The translations under genes were made by a program, and so were the position numbers. From Flagellimonas hadalis (GTDB taxonomy: Bacteria; Bacteroidota; Bacteroidia; Flavobacteriales; Flavobacteriaceae), in NCBI RefSeq assembly GCF_007785775.2, contig NZ_VNIK02000018.1:1-64000 (forward strand): a stretch of DNA of 64,000 bases, in the 5' to 3' direction. Each line of letters starts with the position of its first letter. Positions within the stretch are counted from its first letter, which is position 1. This document shows, one piece after another, positions 23,197 to 32,289 of this stretch. Under the pieces are notes generated by a model. That model was given only the letters and a program-made list of their open reading frames with translations, made no database searches and was not told the DNA's origin.

Positions 23197-24036
23197 TTAA
23201 TGGTTTTTGCACAGTGCTTCGGAATCCTCCAAAATCTTTTTGTGCCTTGTTTTATCTATTCCGATTTCATTTAGCAAAGTAGGTGTTTCGTGAAGCTCTT
23301 TGCAGAGCACAATGCCTTTATCCAATAATTTGGATTTCTCGGCCTTCGTCAAGGTTGTTAAAGAGGTTAAGGGATGTAGGCCGGATTTGTCTATGCGTTC
23401 TTTCAGACCGTTTCCTTCCGGATAATCCCAACTTGTAAGCATCAGCCCAACACAGGTGCCATATTGTATAGCATCAGTTGTAAAACGGGTGTTGGTGTAC
23501 ACTCCACCCTGATGAAACTTTGTTTTGTGGCCTTGCTGTTTTTCCCATTGTTTTTCGACATCCAAAAATCTTGAATGTATATATAGTGGAATCTTGACAT
23601 TGCAAAACCTGCCTTGGTCGCTATGGTATTTGCATTCAATCATATAATGTTTCTTATCCTTTTGGGCAATGACATCTACTTCATGGGTCACACAGCTTCC
23701 CTGTATGATGCTACTGACTTGTGTCTGAAATCCTTCGTGTTCCAGCAATTTGCCGACAAACTTTTCAAAGGGGTAGCCTGAAGGCCCCAGTTCCATCAGC
23801 GCTTTTTTGAGTTTGTATTTTGATGCGCTTACCCGAGATTTCCTTTTCAACATCTTAAAGGCCATTTGATATATCTTCTTGGTGGTCATTCCGTCGAAAA
23901 CGATGTCCTCAATATTTTTGACAATCTCATTAATTGTTATTTCATTCGCACCGGCCCGTTCCAATGACCGCCTTACTTTTTCCATTTGAAAAGGTGCCTT
24001 CTCGCCGCTTGCTTTTATAATTGTTATCTTATCCAT
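23197..24036 (-). CDS. ATP-cone domain fused to a PD-(D/E)XK (Mrr-like) nuclease
   Basis: This 279-residue protein opens with an ATP-cone (residues 2-90: ITIIKASGEKAPFQMEKVRR, then DGMTTKKIYQMAFKML). In ribonucleotide reductases and NrdR this domain senses ATP versus dATP. A restriction-endonuclease-like domain follows (about 88-215) with THEVDVIAQ (Asp121) and MIECKYH (Glu134, Lys136), the D...ExK active site of Mrr-like nucleases. The C-terminal helical part is unassigned. I chose the ATG at 24036, which overlaps the K+ channel stop by eight bases, over a poorer start 11 codons upstream. It probably cuts DNA or RNA under nucleotide control; the target is unknown. Confidence 0.8.
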   Translation of the reverse strand: MDKITIIKASGEKAPFQMEKVRRSLERAGANEITINEIVKNIEDIVFDGMTTKKIYQMAFKMLKRKSRVSASKYKLKKALMELGPSGYPFEKFVGKLLEHEGFQTQVSSIIQGSCVTHEVDVIAQKDKKHYMIECKYHSDQGRFCNVKIPLYIHSRFLDVEKQWEKQQGHKTKFHQGGVYTNTRFTTDAIQYGTCVGLMLTSWDYPEGNGLKERIDKSGLHPLTSLTTLTKAEKSKLLDKGIVLCKELHETPTLLNEIGIDKTRHKKILEDSEALCKNH

Positions 24037-24583
24037 TAATGTGTATTTTTTTAATATTGGCCAAAGCAAAGACGACCAAGAAAAAGCTTAGGAATATTTC
24101 GAGCATGACAACAAATCTGGCTACGTCTGAAGTAGGAACAATATCGCCGTAGCCCACCGTTGAAAATGTGATCACACTGAAATAAAAAAAGTGATACAAA
24201 TTGTAGAGATACGAGTTCGAATAATCAGGAACGCCTTCAAATGTGGTATGGTTAAATTGGAAAAGACAAGCATAGTCGGTCGCATAGGAGAAAATGCTAA
24301 TGATGATAATCAATCCAAAAACCCAAAGCAATCTCTCCAATGAATGACAGATCTTGATCAATTTTGACAAGCGTTTCAGGGTAGTTGCCGTTATCACAAT
24401 GGTCTTTCCAAGTGCTGCCGCAACGATAATTATGTGGAATGGAAAAGAGGGGTGGTCTATCATCGACATCAAAACGACATACAGGATGCCTATTCCCAAA
24501 ATGGTAACCAGGGGCAATACCGTTCTGTCCAACAATAATTTGTAGAAGGCTATTTCTCGTATTTGACCTAAGCTATCGGACAT
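24029..24583 (-). CDS. Two-pore-helix potassium channel family protein
   Basis: This 184-residue membrane protein has about four hydrophobic segments. The pore loop carries TVGYGD (residues 142-147), the canonical K+ selectivity filter, followed by the inner helix (MLEIFLSFFLVVFALANI). It lacks the C-terminal RCK domain, so gating must come from elsewhere or from its unusual N-terminal helices. A K+ channel in a stress block fits control of membrane potential or turgor. It overlaps the ATP-cone nuclease by eight bases and follows the universal stress gene by 13 bases. Confidence 0.9.
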   Translation of the reverse strand: MSDSLGQIREIAFYKLLLDRTVLPLVTILGIGILYVVLMSMIDHPSFPFHIIIVAAALGKTIVITATTLKRLSKLIKICHSLERLLWVFGLIIIISIFSYATDYACLFQFNHTTFEGVPDYSNSYLYNLYHFFYFSVITFSTVGYGDIVPTSDVARFVVMLEIFLSFFLVVFALANIKKIHING

Positions 24584-24596
24584 AGTGTTATACTTT

Positions 24597-25427
24597 TCAA
24601 ATTTTGATAGTCATTACCGGCAGTGATGAATGGTTTGCAACCCCTTCAGCTATACTTTTTGAGAACAAACTCAAAAAACCTGTATTGCCATGTGTGCGCA
24701 TGGCGATCAGGTCAGCTTTGTTTTGCTTCAAATAAGTGTTGATGCCCGTCTCCACCGTCATTTCGTTATAGACGTTCATAGAGAAATTCTTGAGTTTGGG
24801 AAAACCCTCCAAAAACTTTCGAATAGGGTCTAGGCCGAGGGCAATACTGTTACGGTCCGATTCTGTATTGATGCGCAAAAGGTGAATTTTTGCATTGCAT
24901 TTTACTGCGATGGATAGTACCTCTTTAAAGGCATTGCCCACATCCTCCACAAAATCTGAAACGAAGACGATATCCTTGAAAGGAAACCTTACATCATCTT
25001 CTTTTACCACAATGACCGGAACATCAGATCTTCTTACCAAACGTTCGACGTTGCTTCCCAAAAGTTCCCGTACAATGCCCTTGGTGCCACTACTGCCCGC
25101 AATAATGAAATCATGGTCATAATGGCCAGAATGTTTCAGTATGTTTTCCTGGTCCACCTGAAATTGCAAAAAGGTCTGACATTTCAGGTTTTCTTGTTCG
25201 GCCTTTTTTTCCAATGCACGTAATGAGGCTTTTGCTGCCCCAATTTTTTTGAGGGTCTCCGGATATCGCTTTTCTTTTTGCTTATCCAATTTTACCCAAT
25301 CCACCGGTGTTTTCAGCAAATGGAAAAAATGGATTTCTGCCTCGAAGAGCTTGGCCATCTTGATTCCAAACTCCGCCGCCTTATTGCAGTTCTCTGAAAA
25401 GTCTGTGGGTACCAATATGTTTTTCAT
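24597..25427 (-). CDS. Universal stress protein with two UspA domains
   Basis: This 276-residue tandem-domain protein starts MKNILVPTDFSENCNKAAEF (domain 1, residues 1-140) and has a second domain (about 148-276). Glycine-rich nucleotide-binding stretches are present in the first (AGSSGTKGIVRELLGSN) and a weaker one in the second (MRTHGNTGFLSLFSKS). Tandem USPs are typical of hypoxia and dormancy regulons, and some bind ATP. Its place next to the K+ channel, NADH-linked lactate dehydrogenase and MgtC-type protein fits a redox or ion-stress role. Confidence 0.92.
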   Translation of the reverse strand: MKNILVPTDFSENCNKAAEFGIKMAKLFEAEIHFFHLLKTPVDWVKLDKQKEKRYPETLKKIGAAKASLRALEKKAEQENLKCQTFLQFQVDQENILKHSGHYDHDFIIAGSSGTKGIVRELLGSNVERLVRRSDVPVIVVKEDDVRFPFKDIVFVSDFVEDVGNAFKEVLSIAVKCNAKIHLLRINTESDRNSIALGLDPIRKFLEGFPKLKNFSMNVYNEMTVETGINTYLKQNKADLIAMRTHGNTGFLSLFSKSIAEGVANHSSLPVMTIKI

Positions 25428-25452
25428 CTTAACTATGATTTTATGGGTTGTT

Positions 25453-26448
25453 TCACTTCGTTTTTATTTCATTTCCTGAAACGGTTCCATTTTCGAAACA
25501 ATCAATGTTATAAATGGTGGTTTCAGCAATGTTGGTCAAAGCCGTATTGGTCAAAAAAGCCTGGTGACTGGTAATCAAGACATTGGGAAAGGTCATTAAT
25601 CGGGCAATTACATCATCTTGTAAAATCTCGTCGGAGTGGTCTTCAAAGAACAGCCCTTCTTCCTCTTCATACACATCAATACCGAAATAGCCGATTTTCC
25701 TTGATTTCAGTCCCTCTATGACCGCTTTGGTATCGACCAGCGCGCCCCTGCTCGTATTGATAAGCATTACCCCTTTTTTCATGCGTTCGATTTGTTCGGC
25801 ACTGATGATATGCCTCGTTTCGGGGGTTAAGGGAACGTGGAGGCTTATGATGTCCGATTCGCTGCAGAGTGTTTGGCAGTCAGTGAATCGTACACCATAC
25901 ATTTCTTTCAATTCCTTATCCTCCTCTAGGTCGTATGCCAGTATCTTACAGCCAAAACCATATAGTATTTTGACCAGGACCGCACCAATTTTTCCCGTGC
26001 CCAATACCCCGACCGTTTTGCCGTTCAGGTCGAACCCTGTGAGTCCGTTCAGCGAGAAATTCATATCCCTGACCCTATTGTGGGCCCTAACCAGTTTTCT
26101 GTTCAATGCAAGTATCAACGCTATGGTGTGTTCGGCAATGGCATATGGGGAATAGGCAGGAACCCTAGCTACTTTTATGTCCAATTCGGTAACTGCTGCC
26201 AAATCAACATGATTAAAACCAGCCGAACGCAATGCGATATTTTCTACGCCAATGGCTTTTAGTTTTTTTAGTACATTCTTTGAGGCATCATCACCTGTAA
26301 ATAAGCTAACTGTTTTAGAACCTTTAGCTAGAACAGCCGTTTCTTCTGTCAATCGAACATCAAGTAGTATTAATTGATGTTTATTATTATTTGCTTGAAT
26401 TAGATAATGTTCTTCAAACTTGTGTGTGCTATATACTGTTGTGTTCAT
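25453..26448 (-). CDS. ldhA: D-lactate dehydrogenase (2-hydroxyacid dehydrogenase family)
   Basis: This 331-residue NAD-dependent enzyme has the Rossmann motif GVLGTGKIG. The catalytic residues sit in LINTSRGALVDT (Arg region) and LITSHQAFLT (His), with the glutamate in GIDVYEEEEGLFFEDHS. These last segments and FEDHS are characteristic of D-lactate dehydrogenases of the LdhA type. It reduces pyruvate to D-lactate, regenerating NAD+ when respiration is limited. With PFK, aldolase, GAPDH and acetate kinase in the same block it completes a fermentation route. It ends with NEIKTK. Confidence 0.9.
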   Translation of the reverse strand: MNTTVYSTHKFEEHYLIQANNNKHQLILLDVRLTEETAVLAKGSKTVSLFTGDDASKNVLKKLKAIGVENIALRSAGFNHVDLAAVTELDIKVARVPAYSPYAIAEHTIALILALNRKLVRAHNRVRDMNFSLNGLTGFDLNGKTVGVLGTGKIGAVLVKILYGFGCKILAYDLEEDKELKEMYGVRFTDCQTLCSESDIISLHVPLTPETRHIISAEQIERMKKGVMLINTSRGALVDTKAVIEGLKSRKIGYFGIDVYEEEEGLFFEDHSDEILQDDVIARLMTFPNVLITSHQAFLTNTALTNIAETTIYNIDCFENGTVSGNEIKTK

Positions 26449-26470
26449 TTTGGTTTCTGCTATTAAAATC

Positions 26471-27751
26471 TCAATTTATCCAAGAATTAAGTACAATATA
26501 AAGGATGCCAAGAAGGACGACCGCCCCAAAGGCATAGCCCACTAGTCGCCCTGTTTTTTGAGAGCCTTTGAAAAAGGCAATGCCCAATTTCACGGTCATA
26601 TTGCTCAGGGTCGCTGCAATGATGACATTCGATGCCAAAATCAGCTTTTCATTCTGCAAGGCAAATTTTGCCATACTGATGGTTATGGCATCGGTATCGG
26701 CCAAACCTGCTATCAATGCCGAATAATAAAGACCACTTTCGCCAAAAAATTTGTTTCCATAAAAAACCGAGAACAGGATGGCCACATAGATGCCGCCAAA
26801 ACCGATCGCATTCCAGATGTTAAGTGGATTTCCCAAATTGATGTCGGTGTTCGGCTGATCGTCATCCTTCCGTATCAAAAGCAGGGAAGCTACGAGACAG
26901 ACCACCGTAAGCAGGGCAAAGGGAATTGTAAGATAGTTCAGGATAGCAATATTGAAAATATAGGCAAGAGCCGCAAGTCTAGGGAACATAATCGCCGATG
27001 CTATAATGATACCCGCTGCGTATTTTTTTGAAAGCTCGGGAGACTCCTTACTTCTGGAGGCATAGATCCAAGCTACCGCCGTACTCGATATTAAACCGCC
27101 CAGAATAGCCGTCAACAAGATTCCCTTTTTTGATCCAACATATTTGACCAAAAAGTAGCCGATAAAGTTCAAAAAGGAAACAATGACTATAATAGCCCCT
27201 ATCTCAAAAGGGTTCAGAAGGCCCTCTGGCCCATAATCCTTATCGGGCAGAAACGGTAATATCAAAAGTGCAATGATTGAGAATTTGATAAAGGCAAACA
27301 GTTCTTCGGATGTGATATTCTTTATGAACGAGCGGAAGGTGGTCTTTAGCGATAACAACGTAACCACAATTACGGCCGTGGCAATAGACTCTTTGTACAA
27401 ATGGCCCGAAACCATAACACCAAGAATAAATGTGGCAATCAAAGCGAGATTTGTGGTATTACCGGTCATGGAATGTTTCTGCACAATGGACAAATGGCTG
27501 ATGGCAAAGAACAAAATAATGGTCGCCAAACTAACAATGACAAGCCAAGAGGTATAAGTCTCGTTCAAACTGCCCAACATAAAACCGATTATGGCCGTTA
27601 TCGGAAATGTTCGAATACCGGCAAACCCCTGCTCATCCTTTAGCTTGTCATATTCCCTTTCCAGTCCAAGGATAAGACCTATACCCGTGCTTAGGAGTAC
27701 CCCCAGAATGTAGGGGCTTAATAGCTCACTTATGTTTTGATGTGTTTGCAT
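26471..27751 (-). CDS. MgtC/SapB-type membrane protein with DUF4010
   Basis: This 426-residue polytopic protein has an N-terminal MgtC/SapB segment (GIGLILGLEREYDKL, then GIRTFPITAIIG). The DUF4010 half follows (LLTAILGGLISSTAVAWIYA and GLADTDAITISMA). About twelve helices are likely. The family is widespread but its substrate is unknown; roles in ion homeostasis or stress are suggested for MgtC proteins. It overlaps the M50 protease stop by a single base. Confidence 0.85.
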   Translation of the reverse strand: MQTHQNISELLSPYILGVLLSTGIGLILGLEREYDKLKDEQGFAGIRTFPITAIIGFMLGSLNETYTSWLVIVSLATIILFFAISHLSIVQKHSMTGNTTNLALIATFILGVMVSGHLYKESIATAVIVVTLLSLKTTFRSFIKNITSEELFAFIKFSIIALLILPFLPDKDYGPEGLLNPFEIGAIIVIVSFLNFIGYFLVKYVGSKKGILLTAILGGLISSTAVAWIYASRSKESPELSKKYAAGIIIASAIMFPRLAALAYIFNIAILNYLTIPFALLTVVCLVASLLLIRKDDDQPNTDINLGNPLNIWNAIGFGGIYVAILFSVFYGNKFFGESGLYYSALIAGLADTDAITISMAKFALQNEKLILASNVIIAATLSNMTVKLGIAFFKGSQKTGRLVGYAFGAVVLLGILYIVLNSWIN

Positions 27752-28833
27752 TATTTTTTTCTTTCCCTTGTAACTATTATCATTTCATTAATTCCTTTCA
27801 GGGTCACAATTCCTTTCAGCTGCCCGTCATCCAAGACCGTGGCAAACTGGGAATTGTTAGACATGAGCTTTTCGTACACCTGCTGTAGGGGCATATTTGT
27901 GTCTACTGTTACAAAATCTTTTCTCATAAGATCGGATACATAGGAATCATTGCCATATGAGGAAAGCCCCTTGATCAGGTCCTTTCGTGTCAGCACGCCA
28001 TGCACATGATTATTTTCTGTGACCAAAAAAACCTCTTCTTGGGTACTTTGCAATATCTGCACCAGGTTTCCCAAGGTTTCCGTGGGCGATAAACAGGTAT
28101 ATTGTGCAATCAAAACATCCTTTACGGTAAATCCGACCAGAGCAGATTTGCCACTTTCGTGCATTTGCTCGACTCCGGCACCTAGATAGATGAACAGGCC
28201 AATAAAAACCAACCAGAAATTAGAGAAAAAACCAAGAAAAACGAATACTATGGCTAAAAACTGGCCTACCCGTGCGGCAATGGTCGTTGCTTTCAGCTTA
28301 TCTAACCTGAATGCCAATAGTGCCCTCAACACTCTTCCACCGTCCATTGGAAAAGCTGGTATCAAATTAAAGACCGCTAGGATCAAATTCGCAGCCATGA
28401 TGTTAAACCAGAAATCTTCACCGCTCATGTGGTCTATTTTCGAAATTGGCAACAGTTCATCGTTAACGTAGAGAAGAACAAAAAGGGTCCCGGCAATCAC
28501 AATATTTACTACAGGGCCGGCCAGTGCCACCACCAGTTCCTGGGCAGGTTTATCCGGCATTCTATTGAGACTGGCGACGCCACCAATGGGATAGAGCGTA
28601 ATATCACGCGTTGGGATATTATATTTTTTGGCCGCGAGCGCATGGCCAAATTCGTGTAGGACAACGCAGGCAAAGAGAACGATGATGAAAAATGCTCCCT
28701 TTATGCCTTCTGTCCAACCATGGCCCATTTCAAAATGCATCATGAATATCCATCCGACAATGATCCAAAACGTCCAGTGGACGAAGACCTTGATGCCCGC
28801 ATAGCTTCCAATAAAGAGGGACCATTTTTTCAT
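27751..28833 (-). CDS. Site-2-type membrane metalloprotease with CBS domains (M50)
   Basis: This 360-residue protease has the zinc motif HEFGH in [17 protein letters not shown] and the second S2P motif [19 protein letters not shown], both within a multi-helix membrane core. A tandem CBS pair follows at the C-terminus (about 235-355). CBS domains bind adenylates and often act as energy sensors. The same M50-CBS architecture is DosR-regulated in mycobacteria (Rv2625c). It could release a membrane-bound regulator under stress; no substrate is apparent. Four-base overlap with the spermidine-synthase-like gene. Confidence 0.92.
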   Translation of the reverse strand: MKKWSLFIGSYAGIKVFVHWTFWIIVGWIFMMHFEMGHGWTEGIKGAFFIIVLFACVVLHEFGHALAAKKYNIPTRDITLYPIGGVASLNRMPDKPAQELVVALAGPVVNIVIAGTLFVLLYVNDELLPISKIDHMSGEDFWFNIMAANLILAVFNLIPAFPMDGGRVLRALLAFRLDKLKATTIAARVGQFLAIVFVFLGFFSNFWLVFIGLFIYLGAGVEQMHESGKSALVGFTVKDVLIAQYTCLSPTETLGNLVQILQSTQEEVFLVTENNHVHGVLTRKDLIKGLSSYGNDSYVSDLMRKDFVTVDTNMPLQQVYEKLMSNNSQFATVLDDGQLKGIVTLKGINEMIIVTRERKK

Positions 28834-31187
28834 GTGTTCTGTATTTTAAGGGTTTTTGATCTGTACGCCAGCACTATCACCAAACCGTATCCTAACAGGG
28901 CAAGAAGGAATACAAATCTATAACCGTAAAGGATGGAAATGACAACGGCAAAGATCGAGGCGGCAACGCCTGCCACGCTTGATATACCCAATAAATAGGG
29001 AATGCTTTTCTTCTCTTTCAGGGAGGAGGCCTTTTTCAGCAATACCGGAAAAGGGATTCCTATAAAGAAAGACGGAAGCAGCAAAAATAGGGCGATCCAG
29101 AATTCAGATAGTTGTTTATACCATATAGGGAGCAGTACGTAAACGGTTAGTAAGGAAACCAAAATAACCAAGACCGTGTATGTGATGAGCTTTCGGGAAA
29201 GATTTTTTTTGAAAGCCCCCGTCACAAGGCTGCCCAAGCCATTGCCCAACAAAAATGTAAAAAGCAGCAATGAAAAAGACTGTGATGGATTGGAAAGTTT
29301 TAAGTTGAGTACCTGAAAAAGATATCCCTGTACGAGGATATATGAGAACCCCAACAAAAAGGAAACGAGTGCCCAGGCCCTAAATTTTCTTCGTATATAT
29401 AAAGAGGTGCTTTCTGAAAAAGAGACCGATTTCCATCCGTTCATATGATTGAAAATGAACCACCCGATGATGAACAGACCAAGCCATAAAGGGGTGGTCA
29501 TGGCATCGGGTAGGCCATTGTTGTAATTAAAAAAATAGGGGGAATCATCGGAAACCGGACTCAAGTTTATGGAAGCGGCTTTCCAAAGTTCATCATACGC
29601 ATAAGATCCGTTGGAGATATCGTACAACAGTTTGTCGAACATGAACCATTGATAGTTTACGTTCTGCACGATGGTGTCCAAACTTTCCTGTCTGATATAC
29701 GGAAAATAAAACGGCTCCTTGTCCAATCCATAATAGTGTGCGGTATTATGTGCCTCCTCCATTGTTTTTTGTTCAAAAGGGTTCTTTTTAATGACCAATA
29801 CAGGGTTCATTTCGTCGGAATAGATATACACCTTTTTTAACGCCTCTATTTGATTGACCCCCATCCGATCCTGGAGCTCCAAAAAGTTCGCCAACATTTT
29901 ATATACCTCCTGCCTTCCGTGCATCGTAAAATAGATGGCCCCGTCTTCCGTTAAACCATCCAAATAATCGGCAAGTGCCTCCATGGTGAACAGATAGTTC
30001 TCGGTAAGTCCATAAAAATCGGTGCCCCTTGAACTTTTGGTCACCGGAATGGTCAATATGATGGCATCAAATTTTCCCTTGTTCTCAATTATGAAATTTC
30101 TTCCTTCGTTCACATGTACCTTTATGTTCTCCTTATCGAGGAAGGTAGAGGGATTGTATTTTTCCATCAATGCTACAAAGGAAGGGTTGACCTCTGCTGC
30201 CTCGATATATTTAAAGCCCATGAAGTATGTTGTGGCAATATCTATTCCACCACCGGGACCTATTATCAGCACCGAATCCTTTTCCTTTTCGCTTAAAAAG
30301 TTCAAAGCAAATACGGCCGGAAATCCGGATAATACTTTTCTCATTTTAACAGTATCCTTTGCAAGTTCATCGATATCGATAACTTTGGTTCCCGCAGCAG
30401 CATCTATAAACATTGATTTGGACACGGTACCATCAGGATATGTGAACTTTACAAGATCCGTCTGACCAAAAGCACTCCAGCGGCTTTCGATTTTTTCGCT
30501 TTTAAAAGCGGGGTTGGCCATCAATCGGTACAAATCCTTGGACGGGTCTTTGGCAACGGGTATAGTGAAGTTCAGGGCATCTTTTGCAAATCCCATTAGA
30601 AAAATAACGCCAAGCACTAAGGGGCCCAGTATTTTTGAATAACGGTTCTTGTGTGCTATCAAGGCTACTACCAGGGCCAGCAGCAGTAACCCTATAGCAA
30701 TCGCCACCACCTGTGCCAAGCCAAACGTGTTGAGCAAAAAAACGGAGGTGAGTGCACCTGTGGCCGCCCCTATAAGGTCTAAGGCATATAAGGTTGACAA
30801 GTGCCGATTATCCGTTTCAAAAATATGGGCATAGACTATTCCGATGGCCATGAACGGAATAGTTGACAAGAATATAAAAATGGGCAGGCCAAAATCAGTG
30901 GACGACGAAACGCCCAGTTGTGAAAGGCTGAGCAAAAGGGCAAAACTGAGAAACATCGTGACGGACGGTAGTGCCATCCACCAAAGCCATGAATGATTAA
31001 TCATCTTGGAATATTTGGCATACGTGATCTGGCCAATACCCAAACCCAGTATGGAAAATGCAATGATAATGAGGACGAAATGAAAACTAAGAAGGTACGA
31101 GAACAGTCTTGACAGACTTATCTCGAAGACTATGGTAGCCGCAGTCAGCAAGAAAATAATCGCTATGTTGGTCGACGCTCTTTTCAT
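28830..31187 (-). CDS. Large membrane protein with spermidine synthase-like domain
   Basis: This 785-residue protein has an N-terminal helical bundle (about 1-215), a cytosolic Rossmann-like methyltransferase domain (about 215-530) and a second set of helices (about 560-785). The middle domain has [36 protein letters not shown] and [20 protein letters not shown], like polyamine aminopropyltransferases and related fused membrane proteins. Whether it makes spermidine or uses another decarboxylated-SAM or SAM reaction is uncertain. It sits between the M50-CBS gene and PFK and is probably cotranscribed. Confidence 0.8.
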   Translation of the reverse strand: MKRASTNIAIIFLLTAATIVFEISLSRLFSYLLSFHFVLIIIAFSILGLGIGQITYAKYSKMINHSWLWWMALPSVTMFLSFALLLSLSQLGVSSSTDFGLPIFIFLSTIPFMAIGIVYAHIFETDNRHLSTLYALDLIGAATGALTSVFLLNTFGLAQVVAIAIGLLLLALVVALIAHKNRYSKILGPLVLGVIFLMGFAKDALNFTIPVAKDPSKDLYRLMANPAFKSEKIESRWSAFGQTDLVKFTYPDGTVSKSMFIDAAAGTKVIDIDELAKDTVKMRKVLSGFPAVFALNFLSEKEKDSVLIIGPGGGIDIATTYFMGFKYIEAAEVNPSFVALMEKYNPSTFLDKENIKVHVNEGRNFIIENKGKFDAIILTIPVTKSSRGTDFYGLTENYLFTMEALADYLDGLTEDGAIYFTMHGRQEVYKMLANFLELQDRMGVNQIEALKKVYIYSDEMNPVLVIKKNPFEQKTMEEAHNTAHYYGLDKEPFYFPYIRQESLDTIVQNVNYQWFMFDKLLYDISNGSYAYDELWKAASINLSPVSDDSPYFFNYNNGLPDAMTTPLWLGLFIIGWFIFNHMNGWKSVSFSESTSLYIRRKFRAWALVSFLLGFSYILVQGYLFQVLNLKLSNPSQSFSLLLFTFLLGNGLGSLVTGAFKKNLSRKLITYTVLVILVSLLTVYVLLPIWYKQLSEFWIALFLLLPSFFIGIPFPVLLKKASSLKEKKSIPYLLGISSVAGVAASIFAVVISILYGYRFVFLLALLGYGLVIVLAYRSKTLKIQNT

Positions 31188-31194
31188 TGTAATT

Positions 31195-32178
31195 TTAGCT
31201 TCCGAAAATTTTCAAGAGACTCCGCAGTTCATCGTTCACTTGATGTTCCTTTACCACTTGGTCAAACGGGGTAAGGCTCAGTTGGTTGTTCAAGATTCCC
31301 GCCATGACATTCTTTCTTCCATGTAAAAGTGCCTCTACGGCAGCAGTGCCGAGCCGTATGCCCAACATTCGATCAAATGCCGAGGCGTTTCCACCGCGTT
31401 GTACATGGCCCAGTTTGGCAATGCGCAAGTCCACTTCAGGGTTTATTTCCTTTATCTTTTTGGCTGCCGGCTCGACCCCTAGTTCATCCCCTTCTGAAAC
31501 AATCACAACAAAGGCCTCTTCACGATCGTAGCTTCCCGCCTTTTCCAACAATTGAGTAAAGTCATGCCCACTTTCAGGTATCAAAATGGCATCTGCACCC
31601 GTACCCAATCCGGAATGGATGGCAATATACCCGCAGTCCCTGCCCATTACCTCTATCAGAAATATTCGATTATGGGACTCCGCCGTATCCCTGATCTTAT
31701 CAATGTTTTCAATTGCGGTGTTCACTGCAGAATCGAAACCGAGTGTAAAATCGGTACCTGCCAGATCATTATCGATGGTGCCGGGAATGCCCAAGAACGG
31801 CAGGTCACAGATTTCTGAAAATGCCAATAGCCCTTTGAAGGTGCCATCACCACCAATAGCAATCAGGGCATCGACCTTGTTCGTTTCAAGAATTTGCATA
31901 GCTCGTTGTCTTCCCTCCAGCGTCAAAAACCGCTTGCTCCTTGCTGTTTTCAACAATGTGCCGCCTCTGTGAACGTTCTTTTTCAGTTGACTGGAATCCA
32001 ACTGTACTAGGTCACCGTCGATTAGGCCTTCGTAACCTTTTTTAAAACCGCTGAGCCTTAGGTTGTTCATCTCAGCCGTTTTGGCCACCCCGTGCAAGGC
32101 GGCGTTCATTCCCGGGGAATCGCCCCCAGATGTGAATACGCCTATGTGTTTAATAGTCTTCATACTCTTATTCTTCAT
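31195..32178 (-). CDS. pfkA: 6-phosphofructokinase, ATP-dependent type
   Basis: This 327-residue enzyme phosphorylates fructose-6-phosphate. Signatures are GVFTSGGDSPGMNAALHG, the nucleotide motif GGDGTFKGL and the catalytic IPGTIDNDLAGTD, with HVQRGGNASAFDR. The glycine following GGD rather than an aspartate favours ATP over pyrophosphate. A shorter start five codons downstream is possible; I kept the ATG at 32178 because of the A-rich leader in front of it. It belongs with the aldolase and GAPDH of the same block. Acetate kinase is 112 bases upstream. Confidence 0.93.
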   Translation of the reverse strand: MKNKSMKTIKHIGVFTSGGDSPGMNAALHGVAKTAEMNNLRLSGFKKGYEGLIDGDLVQLDSSQLKKNVHRGGTLLKTARSKRFLTLEGRQRAMQILETNKVDALIAIGGDGTFKGLLAFSEICDLPFLGIPGTIDNDLAGTDFTLGFDSAVNTAIENIDKIRDTAESHNRIFLIEVMGRDCGYIAIHSGLGTGADAILIPESGHDFTQLLEKAGSYDREEAFVVIVSEGDELGVEPAAKKIKEINPEVDLRIAKLGHVQRGGNASAFDRMLGIRLGTAAVEALLHGRKNVMAGILNNQLSLTPFDQVVKEHQVNDELRSLLKIFGS

Positions 32179-32289
32179 AATTTTTTACAGGTATATTACA
32201 AGAAAATCACCCAGCCCGGTTTTCAACGCTTCGTTCTGACAAACGGATATTTAGCACCGGACCGGAACAGGGAAACCGGAATATTCTTT

